Below, one piece after another: positions 10,726-21,440 of a DNA stretch of 64,000 nucleotides. Origin of the DNA: Oscheius tipulae (lineage: Eukaryota; Nematoda; Chromadorea; Rhabditida; Rhabditidae); contig JASJZH010000003.1 in the NCBI GenBank assembly GCA_037178975.1, positions 8,680,001 to 8,744,000 of the forward strand. Direction: 5' to 3'. The translations under genes and the position numbers were made by a program. Below the pieces are notes generated by a model. The model made no database searches. It was given only the letters and a program-made list of their open reading frames with translations, and was not told the origin of the DNA. Positions within the stretch are counted from its first letter, which is position 1; every line of letters starts with the position of its first letter.

Positions 10726-13700
10726 ATGTTCGAGGACTACCTTGCTGAAGAACGATGGAGGGATGTCCGCCGCCTGACCGATGGCAAAACGAAATATTCT
10801 GTCGAGTGGTTTGAGCCCGGCCCGGAGGTGCTTTTTATTATAATTTCCCAGTTCTTTCGGTAATTTAGAACCTGAAAAACCTGCACAAGTTCAAGATTCT
10901 GGTCGTGGGAGCCGGTGGACTCGGCTGTGAGCTCCTGAAGTGTCTGGTATGTTTTTGAATGGAAAAATCGAGTAACAGTGGTATACCAGGCTCTTTCCGG
11001 CTTCAAAGACATTCACGTCATCGACATGGACACGATCGACCTCTCAAACCTCAACAGGCAGTTCTTGTTCAGGTTAGCATGTCATTTTTGGCTTCGCAGA
11101 CACCAGGAGATCGGTTGGGCCGAAAGTGGGCCCAATATAAGAGTTCAGTTTTTTGGGCTTAAAAATATGTCTCATCATCATCTTTTTAAAATCTATTTCC
11201 CACAATCCGGGCTGGACGGCTCTGGTCATCGAAAAAAGTGTCTTCTGAAGACATATTCGCAGTTTCAGCGGCAAATTTTTTTTGCAATCCGCCCGAATTT
11301 GACCAATTCACTCTCACATATTTACTTCCTAGCTGGTTTATTCATAATCTTCAGAGCCGATGTGTCTTTTCTTCAGTAGCTCAGTCGGCTAGCGTTCCGA
11401 CTACGGATCCAACAACATCGAGTTCTCCGGTGTGACAAACATTAGTGTCAAACCCTGTAACCCTGAAAATCCCTTCTAGAACGCTTATTTGCTGCAGTAC
11501 GGTCAGAATTATCCCTTTTTACTAACTTCCTACTTGACGCGCCAAGTTCTAACTCGGTACCGCATAAGTGGCACTACTTCCCTAGCTTCTGTTCTGTTTC
11601 TACCTTTCGAATCTCGAAAGGCTCTAAAAGTGTCTTCTGTCAAAATAGCATATTTTTTCCAGAGAATCCGACGTGGGAAAGTCCAAGGCCGAAGTAGCTG
11701 CGGCCTTTGTCGAGAAGCGCGTCTCCGGCTGTCGTGTCACGGCTCACAACTGCCGAATCGAGGAAAAGTCGCCGGACTTCTACAGGCAATTTCAAATCGT
11801 CATCTGTGGTCTCGACTCCATAGCCGCTAGACGATGGATCAATGCCATGCTGGCTAGTGTTTTCAAGGATTTTCAGCTAAAAAAAAAATTAAGATTGACC
11901 TCGTTGCCGTAGCAGAAGACGGCGAAATCGACACCAGCACCATTATTCCCATGGTGGACGGCGGCACCGAGGGATTCAAGGGCAACGCGAGAATCGTCTA
12001 CCCGAAGATGACGGCCTGTGTCGACTGCACGCTCAATCTCTTCCCGCCTCAGGTAGAATCAATTCAAGATTTTTTTTTGGGCAACAATGCCGCTACCGCC
12101 CCCTCCTCTCACCTCCCCCAGGGCTTAAAAATCTTGTAAATCTGTCAAAATTACACCTTGGGCACCATTTTCATGCCGTTTTCTTCTCAAAATAGCCTGC
12201 TGACAAAGTTTTTCACCCTCGGGCAACGAACCCGGGTCGTCTGGCTCCCTGTACGCCCTCTTACCGCCTGAGCCATGCTGAAAAATAGTTCAAAACTTTA
12301 GGTCAACTTCCCGATGTGTACGATCGCAAACACTCCCCGTCTCCCCGAGCACTGCATTGAATACATCAAAGTCGTCATCTGGCCCAAAGAGGCACCTTTC
12401 GATGGAGCAGCTCTGGACGCTGATAATCCGGATCATGTGGACTGGATCCTCGAGAAGGCCACAGCCAGAGCTGACCAATATGGTAGGTATCTTTTGCCTG
12501 TACCCTCCCCCCTCCCCCTTTTGGTGCTATGGTTCTTGGAACTGTCACTATCCCATCTTGGGTACCTTTCACAGGCTATTTTCTTCCCAAAATAGCTTTT
12601 CCAAAAAGTCTTTCACCCAGAGAATCGAACCCGGATCTTCTAGGTCTCAATCTGCCCTCTTCCCGCCTGAGTTATGAGTAAACGCCATGTTTTGGTGTCC
12701 GGGGATCGAGCACTGCTCCTCCGGGTTTGTGTTCAGCCTACTGAGCTATGAAGAAAAGTATATATTTGCATTTTGAGGGATCGCGGGAGTTGACCGCCGC
12801 CTGACCCAGGGCGTGTTGAAACGCATCATTCCTGCTGTGGCCTCAACGAATGCCGTTATTGCGGCTTCCTGCGCGCTGGAAGCCTTCAAGCTAGCCTCAA
12901 AGTAAGAGTTTTCAGAGATTCGGGGACCTAATATTGAGAAATTTAGCGCTTCGACTCCAATCAACAACTATCTCAACTTTACCGACATTGACGGAGCCTA
13001 TTGTGGAGTGGTTCAGATGGAAAGAGATGTAGGTTTTTGGAGGTTTTTTCATACTAGTTATTCTATTTCCCTATCGCTAAGTATCTCATTTTTTTCCTAT
13101 CCCTTTCTCTCAGAGAGAGAGAAAGACTCTTTCTTTGTTACTGTCTTCGTCACTCTGTTCATGGCTCTCTGACGGTTTTCCTGTCTCTATCTGGCAGAAT
13201 GTCGCTATCCATGAGTCTCTGTCCATGAATGAATTCCATGGCATCCGTCCTGTCACTGTCTCTTATGCTATCCCTGTAGAGAGCCGAGGTTTTAAGTTAC
13301 TGACTTTCCCACTCTTTAATACTGTCTCCCTCTCCCAATCACTTGTTCTTGTGTGAGAGTCAGCATTCAATCTAGAACGAAATTTTTATGTAGTCTTATA
13401 CTGAAAGCATGCTTATCACGAAAAAATCGAGGAGGCCTTTGGCCTCTGAGCACTTTAAAATTTCAGCCAGAATGCGCCACCTGCTCCAACAGTACAGTCA
13501 GTCTTGGCTGCAAACAGGACGAGACGTTGGAAGAGGTTCTGGAGAAGCTCACGGCCAAATTGTTAGTCCTCCGCCCTTTTTCCCATTCAAAATCCATGAA
13601 ATTGTTTAGCCAGCTGAAGAACCCGACGCTCGAAACCGCGGAAAACAAGCTCTACTTCATCAGCGACTTTTTCCCGGAGATGAAAGAGACCAGTCAGACG

Positions 13701-13852
13701 AATCTGCTCAAGCCAATGAACGGTGGGTTGTTTTAATGGGAGTCCGTACTTTCAAAAAAATGTATTTAGACCTCGTGAAAGACGGACAGATGCTCCTGGT
13801 GGCTGATGAAGTCTTACAGCGCGCCCTGCAGTTCACCATCACCTTTGTTTGA
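10726..13852 (+). CDS. UBA3: NEDD8-activating enzyme E1 catalytic subunit
   Basis: Eleven exons join in phase: 10726-10827, 10869-10946, 10990-11072, 11663-11858, 11894-12052, 12302-12482, 12778-12901, 12947-13028, 13467-13561, 13610-13722 and 13770-13852. The 431 aa product matches nematode RFL-1 in length. With APPBP1/ULA-1 it adenylates NEDD8 and passes it to UBC12 for cullin neddylation. The ATP loop GAGGLG is at residues 48-53, the catalytic cysteine in PMCTI is C212, and the zinc cysteines are CVDC (195-198) and CATC (338-341). A C-terminal ubiquitin-fold E2-binding domain follows. Intron 4 (11859-11893) would be only 35 nt; it is the only choice that restores frame between ARRWINAML and EDGEID. 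A TCCAG acceptor directly abuts the ATG. Longer introns contain SINEs. Confidence 0.93.
11373..11438 (+). repeat. tRNA-Arg(ACG)-like SINE head
   Basis: The A-box TAGCTCAGTCGGCTAGCG is followed by TTCCGACTACGGATCC. This resembles a tRNA-Arg anticodon arm with loop CTACGGA (anticodon ACG). The B-box is decayed to GAGTTCTCCGG. It lies in UBA3 intron 3. Confidence 0.6.
12140..12290 (-). repeat. Full-length tRNA-derived SINE
   Basis: The antisense tRNA head (plus strand AACGAACCCGGG to TACCGCCTGAGCCATGC) is joined to a non-tRNA body containing CTTCTCAAAATAGCCTG and CTTGGGCACC. The same head-body arrangement recurs at 12530-12690 and 33125-33265. Together these define a SINE of about 150 bp. It lies in UBA3 intron 5. 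Confidence 0.75.
12530..12755 (-). repeat. SINE copy followed by a second tRNA-like head
   Basis: The first unit repeats the body (CTTCCCAAAATAGCTT) and head (GAATCGAACCCGG to CCGCCTGAGTTATG). A second head-only unit follows (GGGGATCGAGCA to CTACTGAGCTATG). Both are antisense in UBA3 intron 6 and end only about 23 bp before exon 7. Confidence 0.7.
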
Positions 13853-14539
13853 TCGTACTTATGGTCAAATTGTATACATTTGTGAGTAATGATAAAAGTG
13901 TATTGGTCCTGGACAGAGACAGTGGACAATGTTAGAGAGCGAGTGTGAGACAGGAGGTGACAGGAACAGTACACAGTGACAGAGGCGGTGGCAGTTTTAG
14001 ACAGGAATTGACAGAGACTGACATCAGACGGAGACAGTGGCAGTGAGAGAGACAGTTTGTGAAAGTGGATGTGAACAGAGTGACTGACCTCTTTAAACAG
14101 ACAGGAACGCTGACAGCTAGTGTTCTTACGGTGAGAAAGACAGCTGGAAGTAGTCGTCTGGCCAATGGCTCTAGTCTTGTCCGGCGAGAAGGCAGCTTCG
14201 TTTCCTGTTCATCGTCCGTTGTCGGGAGAGTAGCCGGCAGCAGTCCAGTGGTAGAGGGAGTCGGCTTCGGCGGCATCACGCAAGCGAATGTCTTGAGCTT
14301 TCTGAAGTCTTACGGTACTTTGTAATCCTCCTGTTTACTTCAAAGTTGTTCCTTTTGTTGAGAGAAGTTAGCAAATTTTTGGAAAGTTTACCTATTACTC
14401 AATAAGGCTATTCTGAAGAAGAGCAACTCTGTGGAGCTACCGTCACTGTTTTTTCCCGCTGGCACTGCCTCTTGGTCCCTCTGTCACTGTCCTTGTCTCT
14501 CTTGAACCATATCTGGGTCCCGCCACGATTGCTACCGTA

Positions 14540-14910
14540 TGATACATACTAAAGTTACCCGAAAATATTCACTAGTTTTTAGTTTGTACGTTTGCATTTC
14601 CCGTCAAACTTTGAAAAGTACGCAAAAGTGCTAACTTTTTGGACAACCGCCTATCCCTCTCCTTCTATCGGGTTCTAAGTCTTGTAGAGCTCGACAAGTA
14701 CAATAACGTGATAAAGAAAGATTCGAAAAAAGAAATAATCCCTCGCCGAGTCACAGCGCTTTGGAAATGGAACTTTATCATTTTCAAACATTTGAAGTTC
14801 CTGCCAAGGTTTGAAAAGTACGTAGAAGTGCGTTAATAACATTTTTGATGCGAAGCGCATTTTTTTATTGTTGTTTTCTGCTGTATTTGACTCAAATAGA
14901 CAGCGAGGGC
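14540..14910 (+). repeat. Dispersed repeat family B, copy 1
   Basis: Shared blocks with 21030-21440 include ACCCGAAAATAnTCACTAG, TTCTAAGnnnTnnnnnTGTAGAGC, CAATAACG, TTCCTGCC and GACAGCnAGGGCGGCTGCCGA. The ends carry CAACCGCCTATCnCT. The similarity runs about 370 bp with small gaps. Confidence 0.7.
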
Positions 14911-15330
14911 GGCTGCCGAGAAACTTTCTGGCTTCTCATCAGGGAGAAATCTTGACCAGAAACTTGCGAAACAGGTAATAGGAACGGGGAACCCTATCTA
15001 ATAGAAGCTTCAGTGATTAGTAAGAACATCTCGTTCATTCTTGTGCTCAGAACGAAAAAGCACAACGAGATGCCTAGACTCTTGCCACCATCTCACCAAT
15101 GCGAAACTCTTGTCAGAATCCATTCAAATTATCGGTCTCGGCAGAAACTTTACTTTACGTGACAAGAGCCTAAAACAAGAGAAAAAGCATGCGTTATTTA
15201 TCGGTTCAGCTGCTTCAGCCTTCTTAGAACGGCCACCCCGGTTTGGGACGAAAGATGAATGGAGGAGAGAACCTGCATTTACACGGTTCGCAGCCTGTAG
15301 ATTCTCCACACTTGGAGCAGTACCTGGGCC

Positions 15331-15822
15331 ACATAACTCTCTGAAGATTGTATTGGATTCTTGAGAAGAGGAAGAGGGAAAAGAGAACTGCCGTTTCTTT
15401 GAGACCGGCTCTTTTTATACCAGGCAATTAGAAATGAGAAATTTGAAAAGTCTCATGATCAATCTACTAGATATTTTGGAGAAATCAGGGAGAAATTCGC
15501 CCGTTCCTATCACCTGTCTAGATTGGAAGTCGTGATCTGGTAGATAATTAGTCCTGGAAAGTTTTGTTCCTGCAAATAGTCAACTAAGTGTGGAGGAAAT
15601 TCTTCCATGACCGTCAAAGCAAAAACACCTGGGAAGGAAAACTTCCCAGTCTCTCATTAGTGAGCAATCTGTCTCAAATTTCAGATCGATCACTTTTCAA
15701 ATTTCTCATTTCTAATTGTCTGGTTTATAAAGAGCCAGTTTCAAACGAACAGCAGTTCTCTTTTTCCTCTTCCTCTTCTCAAGAATCCAAAACAATCCTC
15801 AGAGAATGGTGATGCCCAGCTA
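15331..15822. mobile_element. Large foldback element, arms ~135 bp
   Basis: The left arm (15331-15465) reads CTGAAGATTGTATTGGATTC, TTGAGAAGAGGAAGAGG and AATTAGAAATGAGAAATTTG in order. The right arm (15683-15822) has the reverse complements in reverse order, with about 85-90% identity by eye. The spacer of about 215 bp is non-coding. The structure is typical of a foldback or MITE-type DNA element. Confidence 0.75.
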
Positions 15823-16097
15823 GACGCTGTATTTTAAGTTTCGCTCTAGGTGTTTCTAAGAAACCTAACAAAGGGAGCTCTCCGTTTTCTTGATCTCCCA
15901 ATCCTCGTCTCTTTCATAACTAGACGTCTTCTTGAGAACTCTAGAACTTTCAAGTCATTATTTTTCCTGATATAAAAGCGCATTAATTTCTTCTCCTTCA
16001 ATTTTTATTCCAGTCCCACTTCTGCATTATCGTTTTTGTATTGATTTTTCATGAATGACTCTTCTAATGCCAGTATATATATTTTTTTTTATAGAAA

Positions 16098-16265
16098 ATG
16101 CCAGAATCTCTAAATAGTAGCGAACGTATGGAAGGCGCTGCAGTCGGTGCTCTTCTATTCTCTCCACTAGGTGCAGCTCCAGTAGGTGCAGTCATATACG
16201 GAGGTCTAGGCGCTATGGTCGGCGCAGAACGGATTGTTAACAGGTGGTGTATCGACTGGTGGTGA
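16098..16265 (+). CDS. Putative 55-aa glycine-zipper microprotein
   Basis: A complete ORF runs from ATG (16098) to TGA, preceded by a T-run and TATAG that could be an acceptor. The product has one hydrophobic Gly/Ala stretch, about residues 13-43, with repeated small residues (GAAVGALL, GAAPVGAV, GGLGAMVGA). This is a glycine-zipper pattern that packs membrane helices. It ends in a tryptophan-rich WCIDWW. I know of no family match. It lies just downstream of a foldback element, so it could be chance or element-derived. Codon use (GGT, GCA, TCT) is less C-biased than the neighbouring genes. Confidence 0.35.
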   Translation: MPESLNSSERMEGAAVGALLFSPLGAAPVGAVIYGGLGAMVGAERIVNRWCIDWW

Positions 16266-17223
16266 TATTCACGGACCTCCATGATTATTCATCTGTTTAA
16301 AACCAGTACGTAACCAGTTTTTTAATTCTTCAGCTGATTTTGTAATGTCGCAACTTGTCAGCTCTTAATATACTTCTCTTAATCTCATTATTATTTTTTA
16401 ATTGTTGTAAATTGATTTAGTTTGAGAATTGTAGAGTTTTTTATCCTGAGGAATTCTTTAAATGAAAGACTAAAGAATTTCTAAAGGTTTTTCTCTCAGT
16501 TCTCAAATACATTCAATATAACTTATAGTTGTGTTTTATAAGAATAAAATATTTAAAATAAAATTTGTTTTGTAATTTACCAGTCGGCTTTGCCGCATGC
16601 TCGGCGGTTTTATTCAACTCCAGGTCATCCATTGGCAAGAAACTCCCCAAAGAGCAAAAGCAATAACTTTCTTTTTTACAATTAAAACAGTAACTTGCCA
16701 ACTCAAAAAAGTTTTTCTTACATTAGTTTGACTTGCCGTGACAGAAAAAGTCCACAAACATTGTCAAGTGTTATCCCAGATTAGAGTTGACTTGTGTTGC
16801 AGACGGACGCCTCTTGCAAATTGTAAAGTTAGGATCATTGACACTGTCTGGAAGTGTATCTCTCATGAATACCCCTCTAAAATCTTTAATTTTTAATTCA
16901 TTTGCAAGATTTGTAATTTCATTATTTGGTAGTGATTTTAACACTTTAATAAAAACATTTATAAATAAGCAAAACTTATCTAGAGACTCAGTTCTTTTAT
17001 AAATGTACAAAAATCGCTGAAAAACGACGATGATGAGTACTCCAAAAGAGTTCCTGAGCGAAGCGATGAGCTGAGGCTCAGAAACTGCCAGGAAATGGCT
17101 ATCCAATAAAGCCTTGTTTTTAGCGATATCTGGTGAATTGGGTAAATATAAAAATCTGAAGGTAAAATGAGTATTTTAGATACAAATTCTGAGCTACAGC
17201 TCTTTGAAAAGGAAAATTTTATC

Positions 17224-17383
17224 TCTCTACTACTAAAGTGCAATGGTGTCCGTCCGTCCGTGCGTCATCACGAGAAAAAAAAAGCTGACAAGTCATGGCA
17301 TGTCAAGAACTAAGTTGGCAAATCAGCTTTGGGGGGGAAACTTGGGAACTTGGAGAAGCGGCGAAGCCGTCGTAGACGGCTGG
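17224..17383 (+). mobile_element. Short non-autonomous Helitron-like element
   Basis: The 5' end reads TCTCTACTACTAAAG. The 3' end is a hairpin, GCCGTC-GTA-GACGGC, followed by a terminal CTGG and then a T. These are the usual Helitron hallmarks: a TC start, a subterminal hairpin, a CTRR end and an A/T target. A second copy lies inverted at 33954-34152. Confidence 0.6.
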
Positions 17384-17439
17384 TTCTAAACTAAAAATCA
17401 AAATCGACTTGTCGCGAATTTGTGTGCGGGGGAATCGAT

Positions 17440-17640
17440 TTGTTCAAAACCGTCGTAGCCCCATTTTTCTACTTTTGATGATGTGATGAGCAATTATTTT
17501 TACGTACTTTTCGCTACTTTTGATACAAACAGACAGCGAGCGCGGCTGCTGAAGGCAGTCGGCCCGAGGGTGTATGGTTCTGCCGCCTTGGAACATAAAC
17601 GGAAACACTATTTTTTCGAACAACCGCCTATCACTAGGCT
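17440..17640 (+). repeat. Dispersed repeat family B, copy 2 (partial)
   Basis: It shares TTACGTACTTTTCGCTACTT, GACAGCGAGCGCGGCTGCTG, CGAGGGTGTATGGT and the CAACCGCCTATC end with the copy at 21300-21440. Confidence 0.65.
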
Positions 17641-17670
17641 TACATTGTAATCGTCAGAAAAAGACAAGAC

Positions 17671-18071
17671 TCACTCTTCCTTCTTGGCCTTTGTCCATCC
17701 CCCGTATCCCGTATTCGTGTCCACAATCTTCTCCGGCTCGGGCTCTGTCGGCGCGAAATTGTACCAGTCGGCTCTTCTTGAGCCTCCTCCTCCTTGACTT
17801 TCGGCTCTGTGCCAGGTTCGAATTGTGGCAGAGAAATGACATTGACATCGTCGACCCCATTCAGTCGGGACGGGATGATGGCCGGCTTGTGAAAGCTGAT
17901 GGCTCCGGGCGCGTAGATACTGCTCTGTTTGGGTATCGGTTGTGCTTTGGGACGTCTGTCGCCGGTCCTCTCGGTCCCGCGGCGTTTCTGCTTGATTACC
18001 AGGAGGTATTCAGAGAACTCTGAGAGCTGTTGACCGTTTCCGTAGTAGGCATATGGAAAAGGATATGTACT
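17671..18071 (-). pseudogene. Frameshifted coding relic, family not recognised
   Basis: Read on the minus strand, an open frame begins near 18071 with a Tyr/Pro-rich start (YPFPYAYYGNG) and continues through SIYAPGAISFHKPAI to an acidic EPKVKEEEAQEEP. The sense then continues in another frame as DWYNFAPTEPEPEKIVDT and ends in GYGGWTKAKKEE plus TGA (17671). Codon choice is strongly coding-like in both halves, and the switch falls near 17772. No GT-AG intron of reasonable size reconciles the frames. It is either a one-base deletion or assembly indel in a real last exon, or a relic. The family is unknown to me. Confidence 0.45.
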
Positions 18072-18480
18072 GTGAGTTACTGTCTCTGTGTATCTTTTAT
18101 TATCGATCTGTTAATTCCTCTCATTTCATACATTCGAATGCTGTATACTGTAAGGCTCCCGCCACGATTTGGGATTATAATCTTCATTTGGGGGTCAAAT
18201 AGTTTCGAGAATACCTTTTGCGTAACTTACCCTCTTTTTACAGTAAGAGAGGGCCGGAAGTTCTGTCAGAACTGAGACAGCGCGCAATCGGCCAAGGCTA
18301 ACTACGGGAAGACCCATCGTAATTTACATCTTTCAGAACGTCAGAAGCCGAACCGGAAGAAGAACAATCTTTTTCTAGACTCTGTGCTTCATTTTTTGTG
18401 CACATCAAATTTTTCTTCTGCGCAAACAGCAGAGACTGCGTGACTCAAGTAGACGTAGCTGCTCTCTTTACTGATAACCA
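18072..18480. other. Short intergenic region
   Basis: This is AT-rich sequence between the relic and the basic-protein gene. No feature is supported. Confidence 0.5.
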
Positions 18481-20725
18481 ATGCAGGGAAACACGTTCCT
18501 GTCGCTCAACAACAGCTCCTCTATGAACGAAGAGAAACGGAACTTTTTTCAATTGGTAAGCACTCTCTTTCGCAACTGAACAACCTTTAAAAGCTTGCAA
18601 ACAAGATTTTTCTTTCTGACCACCTGTTTCAGCTCGAGAAAGCAAACATTACCGTTGCGAAAGCCTTGGAAGTATTGTTGGCCTGGGAATCTGGGCAGTT
18701 ATGGGAATCAGGAAGAGAGGAGGCGGGAAAGGCTGTGGACATTGTGGGTTTAATAATTTTTTGAAGCTATTCGCCAAAGATTTTTCGCAGCCAGATACCT
18801 GGGGATCAGGCTATCGAATGGATCTATGAGGAGTGTTCTGGAATTAGTAAAATATACAGCAATTTGGAGAGCAATAAACCAAAGCAGCATTCGGAAGCGT
18901 CTGGACCGCAAGATCTGGTCGCCTTGGAGTCTCAAAGTCAAAAAGACGATCCAATAGGGAGGCTACTAGGAACCGGGGACATTTCTGAATACGAACCTCA
19001 AGTTGACCCGAACTGGGAAGCCAGAGCAGTGAAACTTTCACGAAGTTGTCATGCTGGAGTCATTTCTGCAATGAATGGCAGGGAGAAGGAAGAGTATTGT
19101 GAGCTTATTTTGGATTTGGCGAGAAGACGCAAGAAACCCAAACCGAAACTATCAATTATGGCGCCAGTGCTTGTGAAGAGCCATAATCGTTCGGAAGAGA
19201 TCGCGGTACCTTTCGCTACTTTTGCAGACAGATTTTAGGGACATAAAGACGAGCTACTTGCTAGGAGAACTTGTTCCACTGCTCAAAAAATGTTGGGAAC
19301 AGATTTGGAGAAGAATACGGAAGGAACTGGTAGTAATGAGCTCAATGAACAATCGAAAGCTATAAAAGAGAAGAACATTTTGTTGGAACTGGTTCTGGAG
19401 AAAAGAGCAATCAATGTATACCTCAAGTATCTAGCCCGTCACGTTAATGACCTTTCTACAATTGAAGCAAGGAAACGAGAAGGATGTAATATTCTTGTAA
19501 TGAATCTAGCTAAAAGATTTAAGAAGTTTAGGAGGACGAACAAGCTTCAGGTATGCAGGCTCAAATCCAGTTCAAATTGGGACAAATGGTCACATTTTTG
19601 TAGTAAAAGAAAATTTGATTAAAACGATTTACAGCCCTAGGAAATGAGTGATAACGGTAGGAAAATTCGAAAATCCGATTTTTGTGCAGTACGCAATAGT
19701 GCATCAAATCGAGTCGGGACACCTGTTATAGTTCTACAAAAAAACTTTTTCAGCGCAAGAGGCTGGTCCAGGCTCGATTGAAATCTAAGAAAAAGAAGCC
19801 TTCTACAACGAACAAGGCCGGACATGAACGAGAAATCTTCCTGAAGGAGAGGGAAATAAAAGAATCTAAGAGGCAGAGAAAGCTAGCAAAATATCTAGCC
19901 AGCCAACAACAGTCACAGCATAGGGTTCCTATCCAGAAAAAGACGAGGAAGGAAAAGAAACGGGAAAAGAAGGAGGCCTTAAAAGTATTTAAGCCCGAAA
20001 AGATGGTTAGGATAGACAGTCCGGTGATATAACTACTTTTAGACAAAGAAACGGCTGACGACTCTTCAACAACCCCTTAGAAATTTCTGGATAATCGAGT
20101 TTGTTATTCGGAGGCGAATAAAACATGCTCGGAAGGCCAAAATTCTCCGAGACAAGGCATTCAAAAAGACTAGAGAGAGGTCAAGGGTTCGTTTTTACTA
20201 TTTCCAAGGACTGGAAAAGTATAACAAAATCAACAAAAAGGAAGCGTTAGTAACCGGTATACATTGTAACTGCTATGGAAACGATTATTCCTTACTGGCA
20301 TCCTCAACATGTTTTAGCCAAAGAGAAGGGAGAAACTAGGAAGTTCTATAAAGATTTTCTCTCTTTTACAGTGAATACTTGCATCAAACGATAGCTTTTT
20401 GTTGGTTCCAAGGTGCGGTACGTTGAAAGAAGTCGAAAAACATTATAAACAGACAGAAAATGCAAAAAAGTCGAGAAAAAGAGTAGAAAACGACGAAAAA
20501 CAAAAAAAAAAAAAAACCATTTCGCGCCAAGACGTATTTTTGCGTACGTCGTACGCAATTTCGCGTAAAATCGAGTCGGGGCGCCTGTTTAACTACTACC
20601 AAGTATTTTAGGTTTCACAACTCAAGGAGAAGGGTAAACGGAGAGCTTTCCCTCGTTCCATTCTTTTACCCGGGGAGAAAATAAGCGATTTTTATATGAT
20701 AGACGACGATGATGAATTCGAATAA
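18481..20725 (+). CDS. Unrecognised lysine-rich multi-exon gene, possibly decaying
   Basis: Exons join in phase for the first six: 18481-18555, 18633-18743, 18795-19205, 19239-19550, 19754-19984 and from 20043. A further coding-like piece (about 20413-20530) splices in phase to a last exon 20612-20725 ending DDDDEFE. The product is about 500 aa and changes from a mixed N-terminal part to Lys/Arg-rich segments (RKKPKPK, KSKKKKPS, KKTRKEKKREKKE), suggesting a nuclear or RNA-associated protein. I recognise no domain. The exon 6 to 7 join is unresolved: the best acceptor (TTTTACAG at 20371) opens directly onto TGA. Two introns share a TACGCAAT ... ATCGAGTCGGG block. Codon use is more A-rich than in neighbouring genes. 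It could be a fast-evolving gene or a recent pseudogene. Confidence 0.45.
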
Positions 20726-20786
20726 AGCTACTTTCCCTCTCTGTAAGCTCGTTTATCACTTAGAGAAATCAGCGCAGATTGTCCAC

Positions 20787-20840
20787 CATAGCTCAACAGT
20801 GCCGACTACGGATCGAAACTACCCGGGTTCAATTTACGTC
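20787..20840 (+). repeat. tRNA-Arg(ACG)-like SINE fragment
   Basis: ATAGCTCAACAGTGCCGACTACGGATCG is followed by CCCGGGTTCAA. The anticodon-loop-like CTACGGA matches the copy at 11373. Confidence 0.55.
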
Positions 20841-21029
20841 AAAGCCAAACTGTATAAAGTAATCTTTTTACCTGTACCTCCAACAAAAAAAAATCAATTG
20901 ACCTACCATAAGCTTGGCTACTTTTATAATTATTAATGGCGTAATGTCACGAATTTCTTTTTCCCAGGCCCTATTTATGCAGGTAGTACTCAACGAGTGT
21001 TATCGATACTTACCAATAATACCCGAAAA

Positions 21030-21440
21030 TACTCACTAGCCGAGACGGTAAGGGCGAAACTTCCCAAAAAAAAAATTGGGGGGAGGAGAAATTGTTGGGT
21101 TTTGATTCTAAGCGGTATAATTGTGTAGAGCCCGACGAGTGCAATAACGAGTTCAACAAAGATCCGAAAAAAAATCTGCCGAGCTACAGCAATTTGAAAA
21201 TTGAAATTTTGACCTTCACATTTAAACTTCCTGCCGAAATTTAAAAAGAACGCAAAACTGCGTCAATGACATTTTAGTTGCGACGAGCAAGTATTTTTTT
21301 TTTTTTTTTTTACGTATTTTTCGCTACTTTTAATACAAAGAGACAGCAAGGGCGGCTGCCGAAAGCAGACAGCTCGAGGGTGTATGGTCTACCGCCTAAG
21401 CTCATCAGAGACTTTCTTATTTTTTGAACAACCGCCTATT
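21030..21440 (+). repeat. Dispersed repeat family B, copy 3
   Basis: See 14540-14910 for the shared blocks. This copy has the most complete right end (GACAGCAAGGGCGGCTGCC, CGAGGGTGTATGGTCTACC, TTTTGAACAACCGCCTATTC). Confidence 0.7.

Larger units (their letters stand above)
13853..16097. other. Repeat-rich intergenic region
   Basis: 13900-14110 is biased towards GACAGAGA/GACAGTGG repeats, so the open frames there look like low-complexity artefacts. 14540-14910 is one copy of a dispersed repeat shared with 17440-17640 and 21030-21440. 15331-15822 is a large foldback. No gene is supported. Confidence 0.6.
16266..17670. other. Intergenic, AT-rich with Helitron-like ends
   Basis: No gene is supported. 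Contents are an antisense hairpin end (16580-16600) resembling a Helitron 3' terminus, a short Helitron-like element (17224-17383), and a family B repeat copy (17440-17640). Confidence 0.6.

Noticed and set aside
13932-14325. Overlapping ORFs on both strands after UBA3
   Set aside because: They fall in GACAGAGA-type low-complexity sequence with no splice context or recognisable protein.
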